A stretch of 46,690 bases of DNA from Rubrivivax sp. (GCA_016789865.1 JAEUPC010000228.1:1-46690); one strand, 5' to 3'; shown: positions 15,658 through 24,451, counted from the stretch's first letter. The notes: generated from the letters alone by a model not told the origin. Numbers and translations: made by a program.

Positions 15658-16530
15658 ATGCTTCTGAGCCCCGACCAGAAGGCTGCCTTCGACCGCGACG
15701 GCTACCTGTTCTTCCCCGGCCACTTCAGCGGCGCCGAGATCGCGCTGCTGAACGCCGAGGTGCCTGCGCTGTATGCGCGGCGCGAGGCCTACAACGTGCG
15801 CGAGAAGGGCCGCGACGCGGTACGCACGAACTTCGCCGCGCACCTGTACAGCGCGCCGTTCGCGCGCCTGGCGCGCCACCCGCGCATGGTGCGGCCGGTG
15901 CAGGAGCTGCTGGGCGAGAAGCTCTACATGCACCAGTTCAAGATCAACGGCAAGATGGCCTTCGAGGGCGACGTGTGGCAGTGGCACCAGGACTTCGGCA
16001 CCTGGACCAACGACGACCGGATGCCCGAGCCGCGCGCGATGAACATCGCCGTGTACCTGGACGATGTGAACGAGTTCAACGGGCCGCTGATGTTCATTCC
16101 CGGCAGCCACAAGCAGGGTGTGCTGGAAGCCGGGCACGACTTGAAGACGACGAGCTACCCGCTGTGGACCATCGACAACGCGTTGATCACGCGGCTGGTC
16201 GAGCGCGCGGGCGGAAAGAACGGCGGCATCGTCGCGCCCCAGGGCCCGGCCGGCTCGATGCTGGTCTTCCACAGCTGCCTGGTGCACGCCAGCACCAGCA
16301 ACCTGAGCCCGTGGAACCGCGTCAGCGTCTACCTCAGCCTGTGCGCGGTCAGCAACCACATCCGGCGCTTCAAGCGGCCGGAGTACATCGCGCACCGCGA
16401 CTTCACGCCCATCGAGTGCCTGGGCGACGACTGCCTGCTGCGGCAGTCGCCGGTGGAACTGCCCTGGGCCCAGGGCATGCCGGCCAGCGCGCTTCAGACC
16501 TCGCTCGAAGAGATCGCGGTGGCGGCATGA
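15658..16530 (+). CDS. Phytanoyl-CoA dioxygenase (PhyH/EctD-like) 2-oxoglutarate oxygenase
   Basis: 290 residues. Iron ligands H-x-D at His110/Asp112 (WQWHQDFGTW), distal His210 (HSCLVHAS) and 2-oxoglutarate-binding Arg221 (SPWNR) match the ectoine hydroxylase/PhyH pattern. Other family marks are FDRDGYLFFPG (11-21) and FIPGSHKQG (146-154). It couples oxidative decarboxylation of 2-oxoglutarate to hydroxylation of an unidentified small substrate. There are no ectoine synthesis genes nearby, so ectoine is unlikely. It overlaps the next gene by ATGA (16527-16530) and follows the regulator by 20 bases: a tight operon. Confidence 0.9.
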   Translation: MLLSPDQKAAFDRDGYLFFPGHFSGAEIALLNAEVPALYARREAYNVREKGRDAVRTNFAAHLYSAPFARLARHPRMVRPVQELLGEKLYMHQFKINGKMAFEGDVWQWHQDFGTWTNDDRMPEPRAMNIAVYLDDVNEFNGPLMFIPGSHKQGVLEAGHDLKTTSYPLWTIDNALITRLVERAGGKNGGIVAPQGPAGSMLVFHSCLVHASTSNLSPWNRVSVYLSLCAVSNHIRRFKRPEYIAHRDFTPIECLGDDCLLRQSPVELPWAQGMPASALQTSLEEIAVAA

Positions 16531-17912
16531 ACCTGCACGCCAAGTTGCAGCAGCGCGCCGCCGCCGGCAAGCCGGTGCGCGTGGGCCTCATCGGCGCGGG
16601 CAAGTTCGGCTCGATGTACCTGGCGCAGGTGCCGCGCACGCCGGGCATGCAGGTGGTGGCGATCGCCGACCTGTCGCCGCTGGGCGCGAAACGCAACCTG
16701 GCGCGGGTGGGCTGGCCCGAGGCGCAGACCGAGGCGAGTTCCATCGACGAAGCCGTGAGGCTGGGCCGCACCCATGTGGGTGAAGACTGGCAGGCGCTGG
16801 TCGCGCACCCGGCGGTCGATGTCGTCGTCGAGTGCACGGGCCACCCGATCGCGGCGGTCGAGCATTGCCTGGCCGCGTTCAAGCAGGGCAAGCCGGTGGT
16901 CAACGTCACGGTGGAAGCCGATGCGTTCTGCGGCCCGCTGCTGGCGCGCCGCGCCGCCGAGGCCGGGGTCGTCTATTCGCTGGCCTTCGGCGACCAGCCG
17001 GCGCTCATCTGCGACCTGGTGGACTGGGCGCGCACCTGCGGCTTTCCGGTGGTGGCCGCCGGCCGCGGCCACAAGTGGCTGCCGCACTTCGCGCAGAGCA
17101 CGCCGCAAACGGTATGGGGCCACTACGGGCTCACGCCCGAGCAGGCGGCACGCGGTGGCCTGAACCCGAAGATGTTCAACAGCTTCCTCGATGGCAGCAA
17201 GCCTTCCATCGAAAGCGCCGCGGTCTCCAACGCCACCGGACTGGGCGTGCCATCCGACGGCCTGCTCTACCCGCCGGCCAGCGTGGCCGACATCCCGCGC
17301 GTCACGCGGCCCAAGAGTGAAGGCGGCATGCTCGAACGCAAGGGCATGGTGGAAGTCATCTCCAGTCTGGAGCCCGACGGCCGCGTGATCCCCTACGACA
17401 TCCGCATGGGCGTGTGGGTCACGGTGGAAGGCGAGACCGACTACATCCGCCACTGCTTCGAGGAATACAACGCCCACACCGACCCGAGCGGGCGCTACTT
17501 CACGCTGTACAAGCGCTGGCACCTGATCGGGTTGGAGGTGGGCGTATCGGTGGCCAGCGTGGCGCTGCGCGGCGAGCCCACCGGCGTGGCCACGGCGTGG
17601 AACGCCGACGTGGTGGCCACCGCCAAGCGCGACCTGAAGCCCGGCGAGATGCTCGATGGCGAAGGCGGCTGCACGGTGTGGGGCAAGCTGCTGCCGGCGG
17701 CAAAGTCGCTGGCACTGGGCCCCGGCGGTGCAAACCCCGGCGGGCTGCCGCTCGGTCTGGCGCACGACGTCAAGGTGGTGCGCCCGGTCAGGCAGGGCCA
17801 CAGCTTGAGTTGGGACGACGTGGCCATCGACACCCGCACCGAGGCCTACCGGCTGCGCCGCGCGATGGAAGACCTGTTTGCGCCCGCCCGGCCGACCCAC
17901 GTTGCGCGCTGA
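16527..17912 (+). CDS. DRL/SAF-type NAD(P)-dependent oxidoreductase
   Basis: 461 residues. A Rossmann NAD(P) motif VGLIGAGKFGSMYLAQ (about 19-34) leads a homoserine-dehydrogenase-like domain. The central block (RGHKWLPHF, NPKMFNSFLDGSK, MLERKGMVEV) and an SAF-like C-terminal domain (LKPGEMLDGEGG) fit the family of DXR-like (DRL) proteins. The Brucella member makes methylerythritol phosphate from deoxyxylulose phosphate, but most members sit in catabolic clusters and are uncharacterised. Overlap ATGA with the dioxygenase gene implies the hydroxylated product may be its substrate. It is not likely to be the isoprenoid enzyme in this operon; that is inference. Cytoplasmic. Confidence 0.8.
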   Translation: MNLHAKLQQRAAAGKPVRVGLIGAGKFGSMYLAQVPRTPGMQVVAIADLSPLGAKRNLARVGWPEAQTEASSIDEAVRLGRTHVGEDWQALVAHPAVDVVVECTGHPIAAVEHCLAAFKQGKPVVNVTVEADAFCGPLLARRAAEAGVVYSLAFGDQPALICDLVDWARTCGFPVVAAGRGHKWLPHFAQSTPQTVWGHYGLTPEQAARGGLNPKMFNSFLDGSKPSIESAAVSNATGLGVPSDGLLYPPASVADIPRVTRPKSEGGMLERKGMVEVISSLEPDGRVIPYDIRMGVWVTVEGETDYIRHCFEEYNAHTDPSGRYFTLYKRWHLIGLEVGVSVASVALRGEPTGVATAWNADVVATAKRDLKPGEMLDGEGGCTVWGKLLPAAKSLALGPGGANPGGLPLGLAHDVKVVRPVRQGHSLSWDDVAIDTRTEAYRLRRAMEDLFAPARPTHVAR

Positions 17913-17979
17913 CGAACCTTTGCCCGCCGGCGGCGGCACCGACAGCGCCCGCGGCGGCGCAGCGTTCCCGCGCAGCGGC

Positions 17980-18918
17980 ATGGCCGTTGCCCCGCCGGGC
18001 TGGTGGCGCCACGCCCAAGCACGCGCGGCAAGCTGGAACCCCACCACCCGCGCGCTGATGTGGACCATCGCGGCGGGTCTGCTGTTCACCGGCCTCAATG
18101 CGCTGATGCGCGCGCTGGCGCTGGCCATCGACCCGATGCAGTCGCAGTTCCTGCGTTATGCGATGGGCCTGTTCGTGCTGCTGCCGGTGGTGGCGTGGCG
18201 CGGCGTGCGTCACTACCGGCCCAAGAGCATCCAGGGCCAGTTCTGGCGCGGCAGCTTTCACACCGCGGGCCTCGTGTTGTGGTTCCTGGCGCTGCCGCGC
18301 ATCCCGCTGGCCGACACCACCGCCATCGGCTTCACGACGCCGCTGTTCATCATGATCGGCGCTCGGCTGTTCTTCGGCGAGGCGATGCACTGGGAGCGCT
18401 GGCTGGCCGTGGGGCTGGGCTTCGCCGGCGTGCTCATCGTCGTCGGCCCGCGGCTGGGGCTGGGGATGGGCGCCGGCGGCGGTGCGCAGCTGTGGCACCT
18501 GGTGATGCTGGCCAGCGCGCCGCTGTTCGCCGGCAGCTTTCTCATCACCAAGGCGCTGACGCGGCACGAGACGGCCGGTGTCATCCTGCTGTGGCAGTCG
18601 ATCACGGTGACGCTGTTCAGCCTGCCGCTCGCGTTGGTGAACTGGGGGCCGCTGACGGCGCTGCAGTGGTTCGCGTTCCTGGTCTGCGGGCTGCTGGGCA
18701 GCAGCGGCCACTACTGCCTGAATCGCGGGCTGGCCGCCGCCGACATCTCGGCCACGCAATCGGCGAAGTTCCTGGAGCTCATCTGGTCGGCGTTCTTCGG
18801 CTTCGCCTTCTTCGGCGACGTGCCCACCGAGACCACGCTGCTGGGCGGCACGGTCATCGCCGCGGCCACGCTGTGGGTGGCGCGGCGGGAGGGGCAGCGC
18901 TCGCGGGACGTGGCTTGA
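17980..18918 (+). CDS. DMT-superfamily (EamA) transporter
   Basis: 312 residues from the ATG at 17980; the frame opens as far back as a TTG at 17878 inside the previous gene, so the true start is uncertain, and another ATG lies at 18058 just before the first helix. About ten hydrophobic helices in two EamA repeats; typical family segments are FRGSFHTAGL-like text around 18245-18270, IPLADTTAIGFTTPLF and the C-terminal ADISATQSAKFLELIWSA. Inner-membrane carrier for a small metabolite. As the last gene of the GntR-dioxygenase-oxidoreductase cassette, it probably moves the substrate or product of that pathway. Confidence 0.85.
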   Translation: MAVAPPGWWRHAQARAASWNPTTRALMWTIAAGLLFTGLNALMRALALAIDPMQSQFLRYAMGLFVLLPVVAWRGVRHYRPKSIQGQFWRGSFHTAGLVLWFLALPRIPLADTTAIGFTTPLFIMIGARLFFGEAMHWERWLAVGLGFAGVLIVVGPRLGLGMGAGGGAQLWHLVMLASAPLFAGSFLITKALTRHETAGVILLWQSITVTLFSLPLALVNWGPLTALQWFAFLVCGLLGSSGHYCLNRGLAAADISATQSAKFLELIWSAFFGFAFFGDVPTETTLLGGTVIAAATLWVARREGQRSRDVA

Positions 18919-18982
18919 GGGCGCCGGCGCCAGCGGCTGGGTTGCATGTGATCCGCTGCGTTTGCTCCGCAGGTTCGGGCGA

Positions 18983-19097
18983 GATCGGGCCGACGGGGTG
19001 CCCAGCTCCGCGAATGTCCTCTTCCGAGGGCCTGGCTTCGCAAGGCCCTCGGATGCCCCCTTGATTTCGCTGCGCTGGGCACCCCGCCGACCCGATC
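18983..19097 (+). repeat. Palindromic repeat unit, copy A
   Basis: Outer arms 18983-19005 and 19075-19097 are inverted copies with 21 of 23 bases matching. An inner hairpin 19024-19036 / 19040-19052 matches 12 of 13 bases with a 3-base loop. Its interior aligns along its whole length with the reverse complement of copy B. Confidence 0.75.
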
Positions 19098-19144
19098 CGG
19101 CACTCGGGTTGGGGTACGAGTGCTCGTACTCCGACGCGCGTGCT

Positions 19145-19259
19145 CGCCAAGGCCACCAGGTGGTCGCCGCAGCGAAGCAAAGGATGCATTCGAGTGACCG
19201 GCAGAGCTGGGCACTCGAAAAAGGACATGAGCGGCGGCGACCACCCGGCGGCCTTGGCG
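19145..19259 (-). repeat. Palindromic repeat unit, copy B (inverted)
   Basis: Outer arms 19145-19170 and 19234-19259 pair at 24 of 26 bases. An inner pair TTCGAGTG/CACTCGAA is at 19189-19196 and 19212-19219. It has the same 115-base span as copy A, in the opposite orientation; shared blocks include ATGTCCT near one end and TTTCGCTGCG / TTCGCTGCG near the other when read in the same sense. Confidence 0.7.
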
Positions 19260-19397
19260 CGCCACTACGGCACCCGCTGCACACCACGCCCTGCGCCACC
19301 TCCTGGGCGCTCACACCAACGCAGCGGGTGAATCCCCCGAGTAACACAGCCCACCCCCGCAGCGATACTGCGCGCCAAGCGATCGGAGCGCGCACCC

Positions 19398-20429
19398 ATG
19401 GACGCCTGGTACAGCGACCACCACCTCGGCCACCAGGGCCACACCGAATTCTTCGGCGCGCAGCTGTTGCCCAGCTTCGAGCTGCCGGTGCGCGCCGAGC
19501 GTGTGCGCGACGCCTACCTGATGGCCGACCTCGGCCGGCTGGACACGCCCGACGACGCGGGGCTGGCGCCCATCCTGGCCGTCCACGAGGCCGACTACGT
19601 GGAGTTCCTGCGCGGCGCGTGGGAGGCCTGGCGCGCCATCGACCGCAAGCACCCGGCGCTGGGCATGGTGTGGCACGCGGGGCTGGGCATGCCGAAGGAA
19701 TGCCCGCGGCACATCGAGGGGCAGCTCGGCTACTACTCGATGGACGCCGGCTGCGCCATCGTCGCCGGCACCTGGACCGCCGCCTACTGGAGCGCGCAGT
19801 GCGCCATCACCGCCGCCGACGCGCTGGGCCGCGGCGCGCCGGCCGCCTTTGCCATCTGCCGCCCGCCCGGCCACCATGCCGCCGCGCGCACGATGGGCGG
19901 CTACTGCTACCTCAACAACGCCGCCATCGCCGCCGAGCGCCTGCGCGGCCAAGGCCACGCGCGGGTGGCCGTGCTGGACATCGACTACCACCACGGCAAC
20001 GGCACGCAGGCCATCTTCTGGCGGCGCGACGACGTCTTCTTTGTCAGCCTGCACGCCGACCCGCACGACGACTACCCGTACTTCAGCGGCCACGCCAGCG
20101 AGCGCGGCGAGGGTGAGGGCCAAGGTGCCACGCTCAACCTGCCGCTGCCCGCCGGCACCGCGGCACCGCAATACCTGGCCGCGCTCGACCAGGCGCTGGA
20201 CGCCGTGCAGGCTTCGGGCAGCACCGCGGTGGTGGTGTCGCTCGGCGTGGACACCTTCGAGCGCGACCCGATCTCGCGCTTCCTGCTGCGCGAGGGCGAC
20301 TACCTCCAGATCGGCCGGCGCCTGGCGCGCCTGCCGCGCCCGGTGCTGTTCGTCTTCGAAGGCGGCTACGCCACCGACGAGGTGGGCCGCAACGCGGTGG
20401 CGGTGCTGCAGGCGTTCGAGGGCGCGTAG
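19398..20429 (+). CDS. Histone deacetylase-family amidohydrolase (acetylpolyamine deacetylase-like)
   Basis: 343 residues. Zinc ligands Asp196 and His198 (DIDYHHGNGTQ) and Asp285 (SLGVDTFERDP), general-base pair His159/His160 (CRPPGHHA), and a catalytic Tyr in EGGYATDEVG all present. Bacterial members of this length deacetylate acetylated polyamines or similar small amides. Start ATG 19398 fits the family N-terminus (tyrosine and HxxGH elements). It stands alone after the repeat region; the patatin gene follows by 84 bases but is functionally unrelated by eye. Confidence 0.9.
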   Translation: MDAWYSDHHLGHQGHTEFFGAQLLPSFELPVRAERVRDAYLMADLGRLDTPDDAGLAPILAVHEADYVEFLRGAWEAWRAIDRKHPALGMVWHAGLGMPKECPRHIEGQLGYYSMDAGCAIVAGTWTAAYWSAQCAITAADALGRGAPAAFAICRPPGHHAAARTMGGYCYLNNAAIAAERLRGQGHARVAVLDIDYHHGNGTQAIFWRRDDVFFVSLHADPHDDYPYFSGHASERGEGEGQGATLNLPLPAGTAAPQYLAALDQALDAVQASGSTAVVVSLGVDTFERDPISRFLLREGDYLQIGRRLARLPRPVLFVFEGGYATDEVGRNAVAVLQAFEGA

Positions 20430-20513
20430 CGCAGCGGCGCCGGCGTGGTGCCGGCAACATGCCTTCGCGCCGGCGCGACCGGGGCCGCCAGAGTGCCGAA
20501 CGAGGAAGACCCG

Positions 20514-23273
20514 ATGACCACGATCCAGGATGTCGTCGACAGCGCCCGCCACTACCTGCACACCAAGCAGGGCGAGCCGCATCAGGTGCTCGCGTGGCGA
20601 GATCGGTTGCGCCAGGCCGGCCAGCCGTTCCTGGCGCGCCAGTTGTCGCGTCGGCTGGCCAACGGCTTCATCCAAGGCGACGAGGTGGCCGAGGACGATG
20701 TCGATGCGCTGTGGAAGGCCTGCAAGGCCGACGAGGCGTTCTCGCAGGCGCGGCGCGTGCTGCGCCGGCGCGCGGCAGGCGTGGCGCACATCCTCCCCCG
20801 GCGCACGCCCGTCGATCCGAAGCGCCCGCCGCCCAGCGCGCAGAGGCTGCGTGAACAGCTCGCGCTGATGACCTCGAAGGACCCGGACCTCGCGGCCTCG
20901 GTGCGCCACGACTGGGCGCTGCAGCTGCTGCAGCCTGATCTCGAGAGCGGCACCGCCGAGACGCTGGGCATCGCCGGCGGCATCTGGAAGCGGCGCTGGG
21001 AGTTCGACGGCAAGCCGGCGAGCCTGGAGCGCTCGCTGCGCTGCTACCTCGCACCGGTGGAGCGCGGCCGTGCCGAAGGCTGCGACGACGCCGGTCACGA
21101 CCGCGACGGCCGCGGCGCCACGGCCGAGAACGGTTACCCGGCCGTCAACGCGGCCTTCATCAGCGACCTGCTGGCGCTGCACACCGAAGATGAAGCGAGC
21201 TGGCGCGTGCACGTCGGGCGCGCGCTGTCGCTGCGGCAGCGCGTGTGCAATGCGGTCAAGGGCAACGGCTACTGGGAAAGGGTGACACGCGCCGAGGCGC
21301 ACTTCGGCCTTGGCCAGGTGGAAGCGGCGATCGCGCAGCTCGACGGCATCTGGTCCCTGCAGCCCGACCCCTGGGAGCGCGAGACCACCGCGCGGCAACT
21401 CGCTCGCCTGGGCGACCTGCTCGGCCGCGACGGGCCGCACCGCTCGCTGCGCACCAAGCTCGGCGCAACCGGCCACCCCTCGCCGCACGACACGCGGCGA
21501 CTGATCACCGCGCTGTACGGTGACCGGCCCGCCGACAGCGCCGCCACGTTGGCGCGCTCGGTGCTCGTGGGCAAGGTGGGGCTGGCGCTTTCCGGGGGCG
21601 GCTTTCGCGCCTCGCTGTACCACCTGGGCGCACTCGCGCGCCTGGCCGAGGCCGACCTGCTGCGCCACGTGGAGGTGCTGTCGGCCGTCTCGGGCGGCTC
21701 GATGGTCGCCGCCCCCTATTACCTGCGGCTGCGCCGGCTGCTGCAGCGCCAGGGCTCACCCAGCCGCGCCGACTATGTGCAGCTGGTGCGTGAGCTGATC
21801 GACGACTTCCGCCACGGCACCGCGGCCAACCTGCGCAACGCCCTGCTCACCGACTGGCGCACCTGCCGCGCCGTGCTCGGCGGCGACGACGAGGCCTACG
21901 CCCGCGGCATGGCGCGCGCCGTGCACGACAAGCTGCATGCGCGCATCGAGGCGCAAGACCTGCCGATGCATGCCCTGCGCACCGTGCCCGCAGGCGAACC
22001 GGCCGACTTCCATCCGCACTACCACAATCTGTCGCGCGCGGCGAAGGTGCCCACGCTGATGCTGAACGCCACCACGCTGAACACCGGGCACTCGTGGCAG
22101 TTCACCGTCACCTCGATGGGCGAATCGCCCTGGTCGATCACGCGCGGCGCCGACCCGCTGCCGCGGCTGCGGCGCGCCAACTACACCGACGCCCACGGCA
22201 AGCCGGTGCGCGAGGTGACGCTGGCACAGGCGGTGGCGGCCAGCGCGTGCGTGCCGGGGCTCTTCGCGCCGCTCACGCTGCCCAGCCTGTACGACGGCTA
22301 CAAGGTCAGCCTGGTGGATGGCGGCGTCTACGACAACCAGGGCGCGCTCGCGCTGCTGCAGGAGGACTGCAACGTCTTGGTCGTCAGCGACGCCTGCGGC
22401 CAGCTCGGCCTGGACCGCAACGCCTCCGAAGGCCACGCGGCCCCGTTGATGCGCAGCTTCGGCGTCTTCCAGGAGCGCATGCGCCAGCTGAGCTACGAAC
22501 GCCTGCAGGCCGCCCACGACAGCGGACGCGTCACCGGCCTGGCCTACATCCACCTCAAGCAGGGCTTGAGCGCGCTGCCCGAGAACTGGGTCGCCTGCGA
22601 AGACCCCAGCCAGCCCGACGACCAGCAGCCCGGCGACGCCGAGCGCGGTTCGACCACGGGCTACGGCGTGTGGAAGGCTCACCAGGCGGCACTGGCCGAA
22701 ATCCGCACCGACCTGGACGTGTTCAGCGAGATCGAGGCGGCCGCGCTGATGGCCGACGGCTACCTGGCAATGAAGGCGCGGCTGGCCGGCCTCGCGCGGG
22801 ACGTGCCGGCGCTGGCGATGTGCGAGCACACCGAGCGCGGCTGGTTCTTCGAGCCGTTGCTGGCGCGGCTGCAGGCCGCCGACCCGGTGCTCGGCGCGCA
22901 CCTGGAGGCCGGCAAGCAGATGTTCGGCCGCATCACCAAGCTCGACACCACCGTGCGCCGGGTGGTGCTGGCGGCGCTGGCTGCGTTGGCCGGGTTGGTG
23001 TTGGGGCTGGTCGTCGCCTTTCACCGCGTGTCGTTCACGCTGACGCTCGGCGGCATCGCGCTGGCCCTGGCGATCGCGGCCGTGCCCTGGCTGCTGCCGC
23101 GGCTGCGCCGGCCCTGGCGCTGGGCGCGGGCGTTGGCCAACCCGCGCGCCGCGTTGCGCTCGGCGGGTCTGGGGTGGGGTGCCAGCGTATTCACCTGGGC
23201 GCTGGCCCGCTGGCTGGTGCCGCGCCTGACGCGGCGCTACCTGGACGCGGGTTCGCTCGGCAAGCTCGGCTGA
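20514..23273 (+). CDS. Patatin-like phospholipase with DUF4071-like N-terminus and membrane anchor
   Basis: 919 residues from the ATG at 20514, preceded by GAGGAA; a GTG at 20493 is possible. Residues 1-340 are helical and contain an NGYPAVNAAFISDLLAL block (206-222) and ERVTRAEAHFGLG, typical of the DUF4071/TRAFs-binding TPR-like domain. The patatin domain follows: oxyanion glycines SGGGFRAS (360-367), nucleophile Ser393 in AVSGGS, NATTLNTGHSWQFT, and dyad Asp602 in VDGGVYDN. Two hydrophobic helices (about 817-836 and 842-862) and a basic tail anchor the C-terminus. Predicted lipid acyl-hydrolase working at a membrane, with a protein-sensing N-terminus. Role unknown; a defence or signalling effector is conceivable. 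Confidence 0.85.
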   Translation: MTTIQDVVDSARHYLHTKQGEPHQVLAWRDRLRQAGQPFLARQLSRRLANGFIQGDEVAEDDVDALWKACKADEAFSQARRVLRRRAAGVAHILPRRTPVDPKRPPPSAQRLREQLALMTSKDPDLAASVRHDWALQLLQPDLESGTAETLGIAGGIWKRRWEFDGKPASLERSLRCYLAPVERGRAEGCDDAGHDRDGRGATAENGYPAVNAAFISDLLALHTEDEASWRVHVGRALSLRQRVCNAVKGNGYWERVTRAEAHFGLGQVEAAIAQLDGIWSLQPDPWERETTARQLARLGDLLGRDGPHRSLRTKLGATGHPSPHDTRRLITALYGDRPADSAATLARSVLVGKVGLALSGGGFRASLYHLGALARLAEADLLRHVEVLSAVSGGSMVAAPYYLRLRRLLQRQGSPSRADYVQLVRELIDDFRHGTAANLRNALLTDWRTCRAVLGGDDEAYARGMARAVHDKLHARIEAQDLPMHALRTVPAGEPADFHPHYHNLSRAAKVPTLMLNATTLNTGHSWQFTVTSMGESPWSITRGADPLPRLRRANYTDAHGKPVREVTLAQAVAASACVPGLFAPLTLPSLYDGYKVSLVDGGVYDNQGALALLQEDCNVLVVSDACGQLGLDRNASEGHAAPLMRSFGVFQERMRQLSYERLQAAHDSGRVTGLAYIHLKQGLSALPENWVACEDPSQPDDQQPGDAERGSTTGYGVWKAHQAALAEIRTDLDVFSEIEAAALMADGYLAMKARLAGLARDVPALAMCEHTERGWFFEPLLARLQAADPVLGAHLEAGKQMFGRITKLDTTVRRVVLAALAALAGLVLGLVVAFHRVSFTLTLGGIALALAIAAVPWLLPRLRRPWRWARALANPRAALRSAGLGWGASVFTWALARWLVPRLTRRYLDAGSLGKLG

Positions 23274-23286
23274 ACGCCGCGGCCGC

Positions 23287-23318
23287 GCCTGGCCCCAGGC
23301 TTGCACCCCGGGCCGGGG
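23287..23318. terminator. Two GC hairpins between convergent genes
   Basis: GCCTGG-CC-CCAGGC (23287-23300) and CCCCG-GGC-CGGGG (23306-23318) lie in the 52-base gap between the convergent patatin and cupin genes. They may act as a two-way terminator; there is no T-run on either side. Confidence 0.4.
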
Positions 23319-23325
23319 CTTCAGT

Positions 23326-24180
23326 TCAGTCGAACCGCGGCAGCTCGAAGCCGTAGAAGAGCGACTCGCGCGCCGCCGACAGGCGTGGCGCCTCGCCGGG
23401 TTCCACGCGCAGCGAGGTCAGGCGCGCGTAGGTGCGGCCTTCGATGGTGCCGCCGCCTTGCACACACACCAGCAGCAGCACCTGCTCGCCGCGCGGCAGC
23501 TCCAGGCTCATGCCCGGGGCGATCTTCAGCTGCGTCAGCGCCAGGCCGCGGTCGCTGAAGCGGCCCAGCGTGCGCAGCCACACGCCTTCGCGGCCGGTGG
23601 CCGGCACCCAGCCGAAGCGCTCGGGCTCCATCAGCACCGGCGTCGCGTACTGCGGCCGCGCGTACTGCATCGGCCGGCCGTTCACGTGCTCCCACACCGC
23701 CTCATAGCGGTCTTTCTGGTAGCGCATGCCGTTCGCGTCGTACCAGGTGAAGCGGCTGTCGGAGAACTCGCCCTTGCCGCGCAGCGCCGCCAGCCCCTCG
23801 GCCAGCTGGCGGCGGCTCAGGTAGCCCGAGCCCGAGGGCCCGCCCAGCTGCAGCAGCAGCGTCAGGCTGCGGCCGGCGCCTTCCTGCTCGTACCAGGTGC
23901 CCTCGCAGAAGTAGCCCACGCTGCCGGCGCCCTGCACGAGCCCGGGGCCGAAGCCGAACTGGCCTTCGAGCACCACCCGCACCTGATCGAAGTTATGTCG
24001 GTGGCGCCCGGCGCAGTAGCCGCCGCTGATTTCCACCAGTTGCAGCCGGTGGTTGTCGAGCGCGCCCTCGGTACCGCAAAGCAGGTCATGGAAGGCCACC
24101 CCCTCGCCATCGGAGGCGACGTGCACGCCCGCCGGCAGCGGTTCGAAGCGCGTGCTGTCCTGCAGCCTGACGAGTTGCAT
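23326..24180 (-). CDS. Cupin-domain protein of unknown function
   Basis: 284 residues from the ATG at 24180. Two beta-barrel halves can be seen. The first has the metal-site pattern in GGYCAGRHRHNFDQVRVVLEGQF (about 54-76; His residues in RHRH). The second, near 215-255, reads LPRGEQVLLLVCVQGGG. This fits a bicupin with perhaps only the first metal site complete. Possibly a dioxygenase or isomerase-like or sensor protein; no substrate can be assigned. Divergent from yaeQ across a 271-base gap in which I see no gene. Longer in-frame starts upstream (to 24501) lack family-like sequence. Confidence 0.75.
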   Translation of the reverse strand: MQLVRLQDSTRFEPLPAGVHVASDGEGVAFHDLLCGTEGALDNHRLQLVEISGGYCAGRHRHNFDQVRVVLEGQFGFGPGLVQGAGSVGYFCEGTWYEQEGAGRSLTLLLQLGGPSGSGYLSRRQLAEGLAALRGKGEFSDSRFTWYDANGMRYQKDRYEAVWEHVNGRPMQYARPQYATPVLMEPERFGWVPATGREGVWLRTLGRFSDRGLALTQLKIAPGMSLELPRGEQVLLLVCVQGGGTIEGRTYARLTSLRVEPGEAPRLSAARESLFYGFELPRFD

Positions 24181-24451
24181 GTCTCCTGCGTGCGGTGTCC
24201 TGAGCCTGGCACCGATTTTGCGGGGCGCGTCGTGCGCGCCACCCCCTCCACTCCCGGGGCATCCCCAGGTGTTCGGTGCCCTTGCACACACCACCATGGC
24301 CACCCGACGGCCGGCGGCCACGCCTGCGGGGCGTGCAGAATCCGCGCCGCTGCGTCGGCCCGACAGCGGCCCGCCGATGAACGCCACCGAGCGGTGCCGC
24401 GGGTGGCGACGCTGCCGATCTGCAGCGCGCCCTGTGATCCCCGCTTCCACC

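Larger units (their letters stand above)
18953..19327. repeat. Composite repeat region filling the gap after the transporter
   Basis: The 479-base gap 18919-19397 has no supported gene. Its core holds two diverged, inverted copies of a 115-base palindromic unit (listed separately), plus an almost perfect small palindrome at 19114-19129 (arms GTACGAG/CTCGTAC) between them. The ends are marked by a perfect 10-base inverted pair, CCGCTGCGTT at 18953-18962 and AACGCAGCGG at 19318-19327. Symmetry and end repeats resemble a BIME or a small non-autonomous element; no target duplication was recognised. Confidence 0.6.

Noticed and set aside
15658-16530. Ectoine hydroxylase (ectD)
   Set aside because: Iron motif and layout are similar, but the EctD signature is not complete and no ectABC genes are near; kept as PhyH/EctD-like.
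16527-17912. Homoserine dehydrogenase
   Set aside because: The Rossmann domain is similar, but the C-terminal SAF-like part and central motifs fit the DRL family better, and there are no threonine pathway neighbours.
18919-19397. A gene in the gap after the DMT transporter
   Set aside because: Open frames exist on both strands but all cross the palindromic repeats and have no start site or family match.
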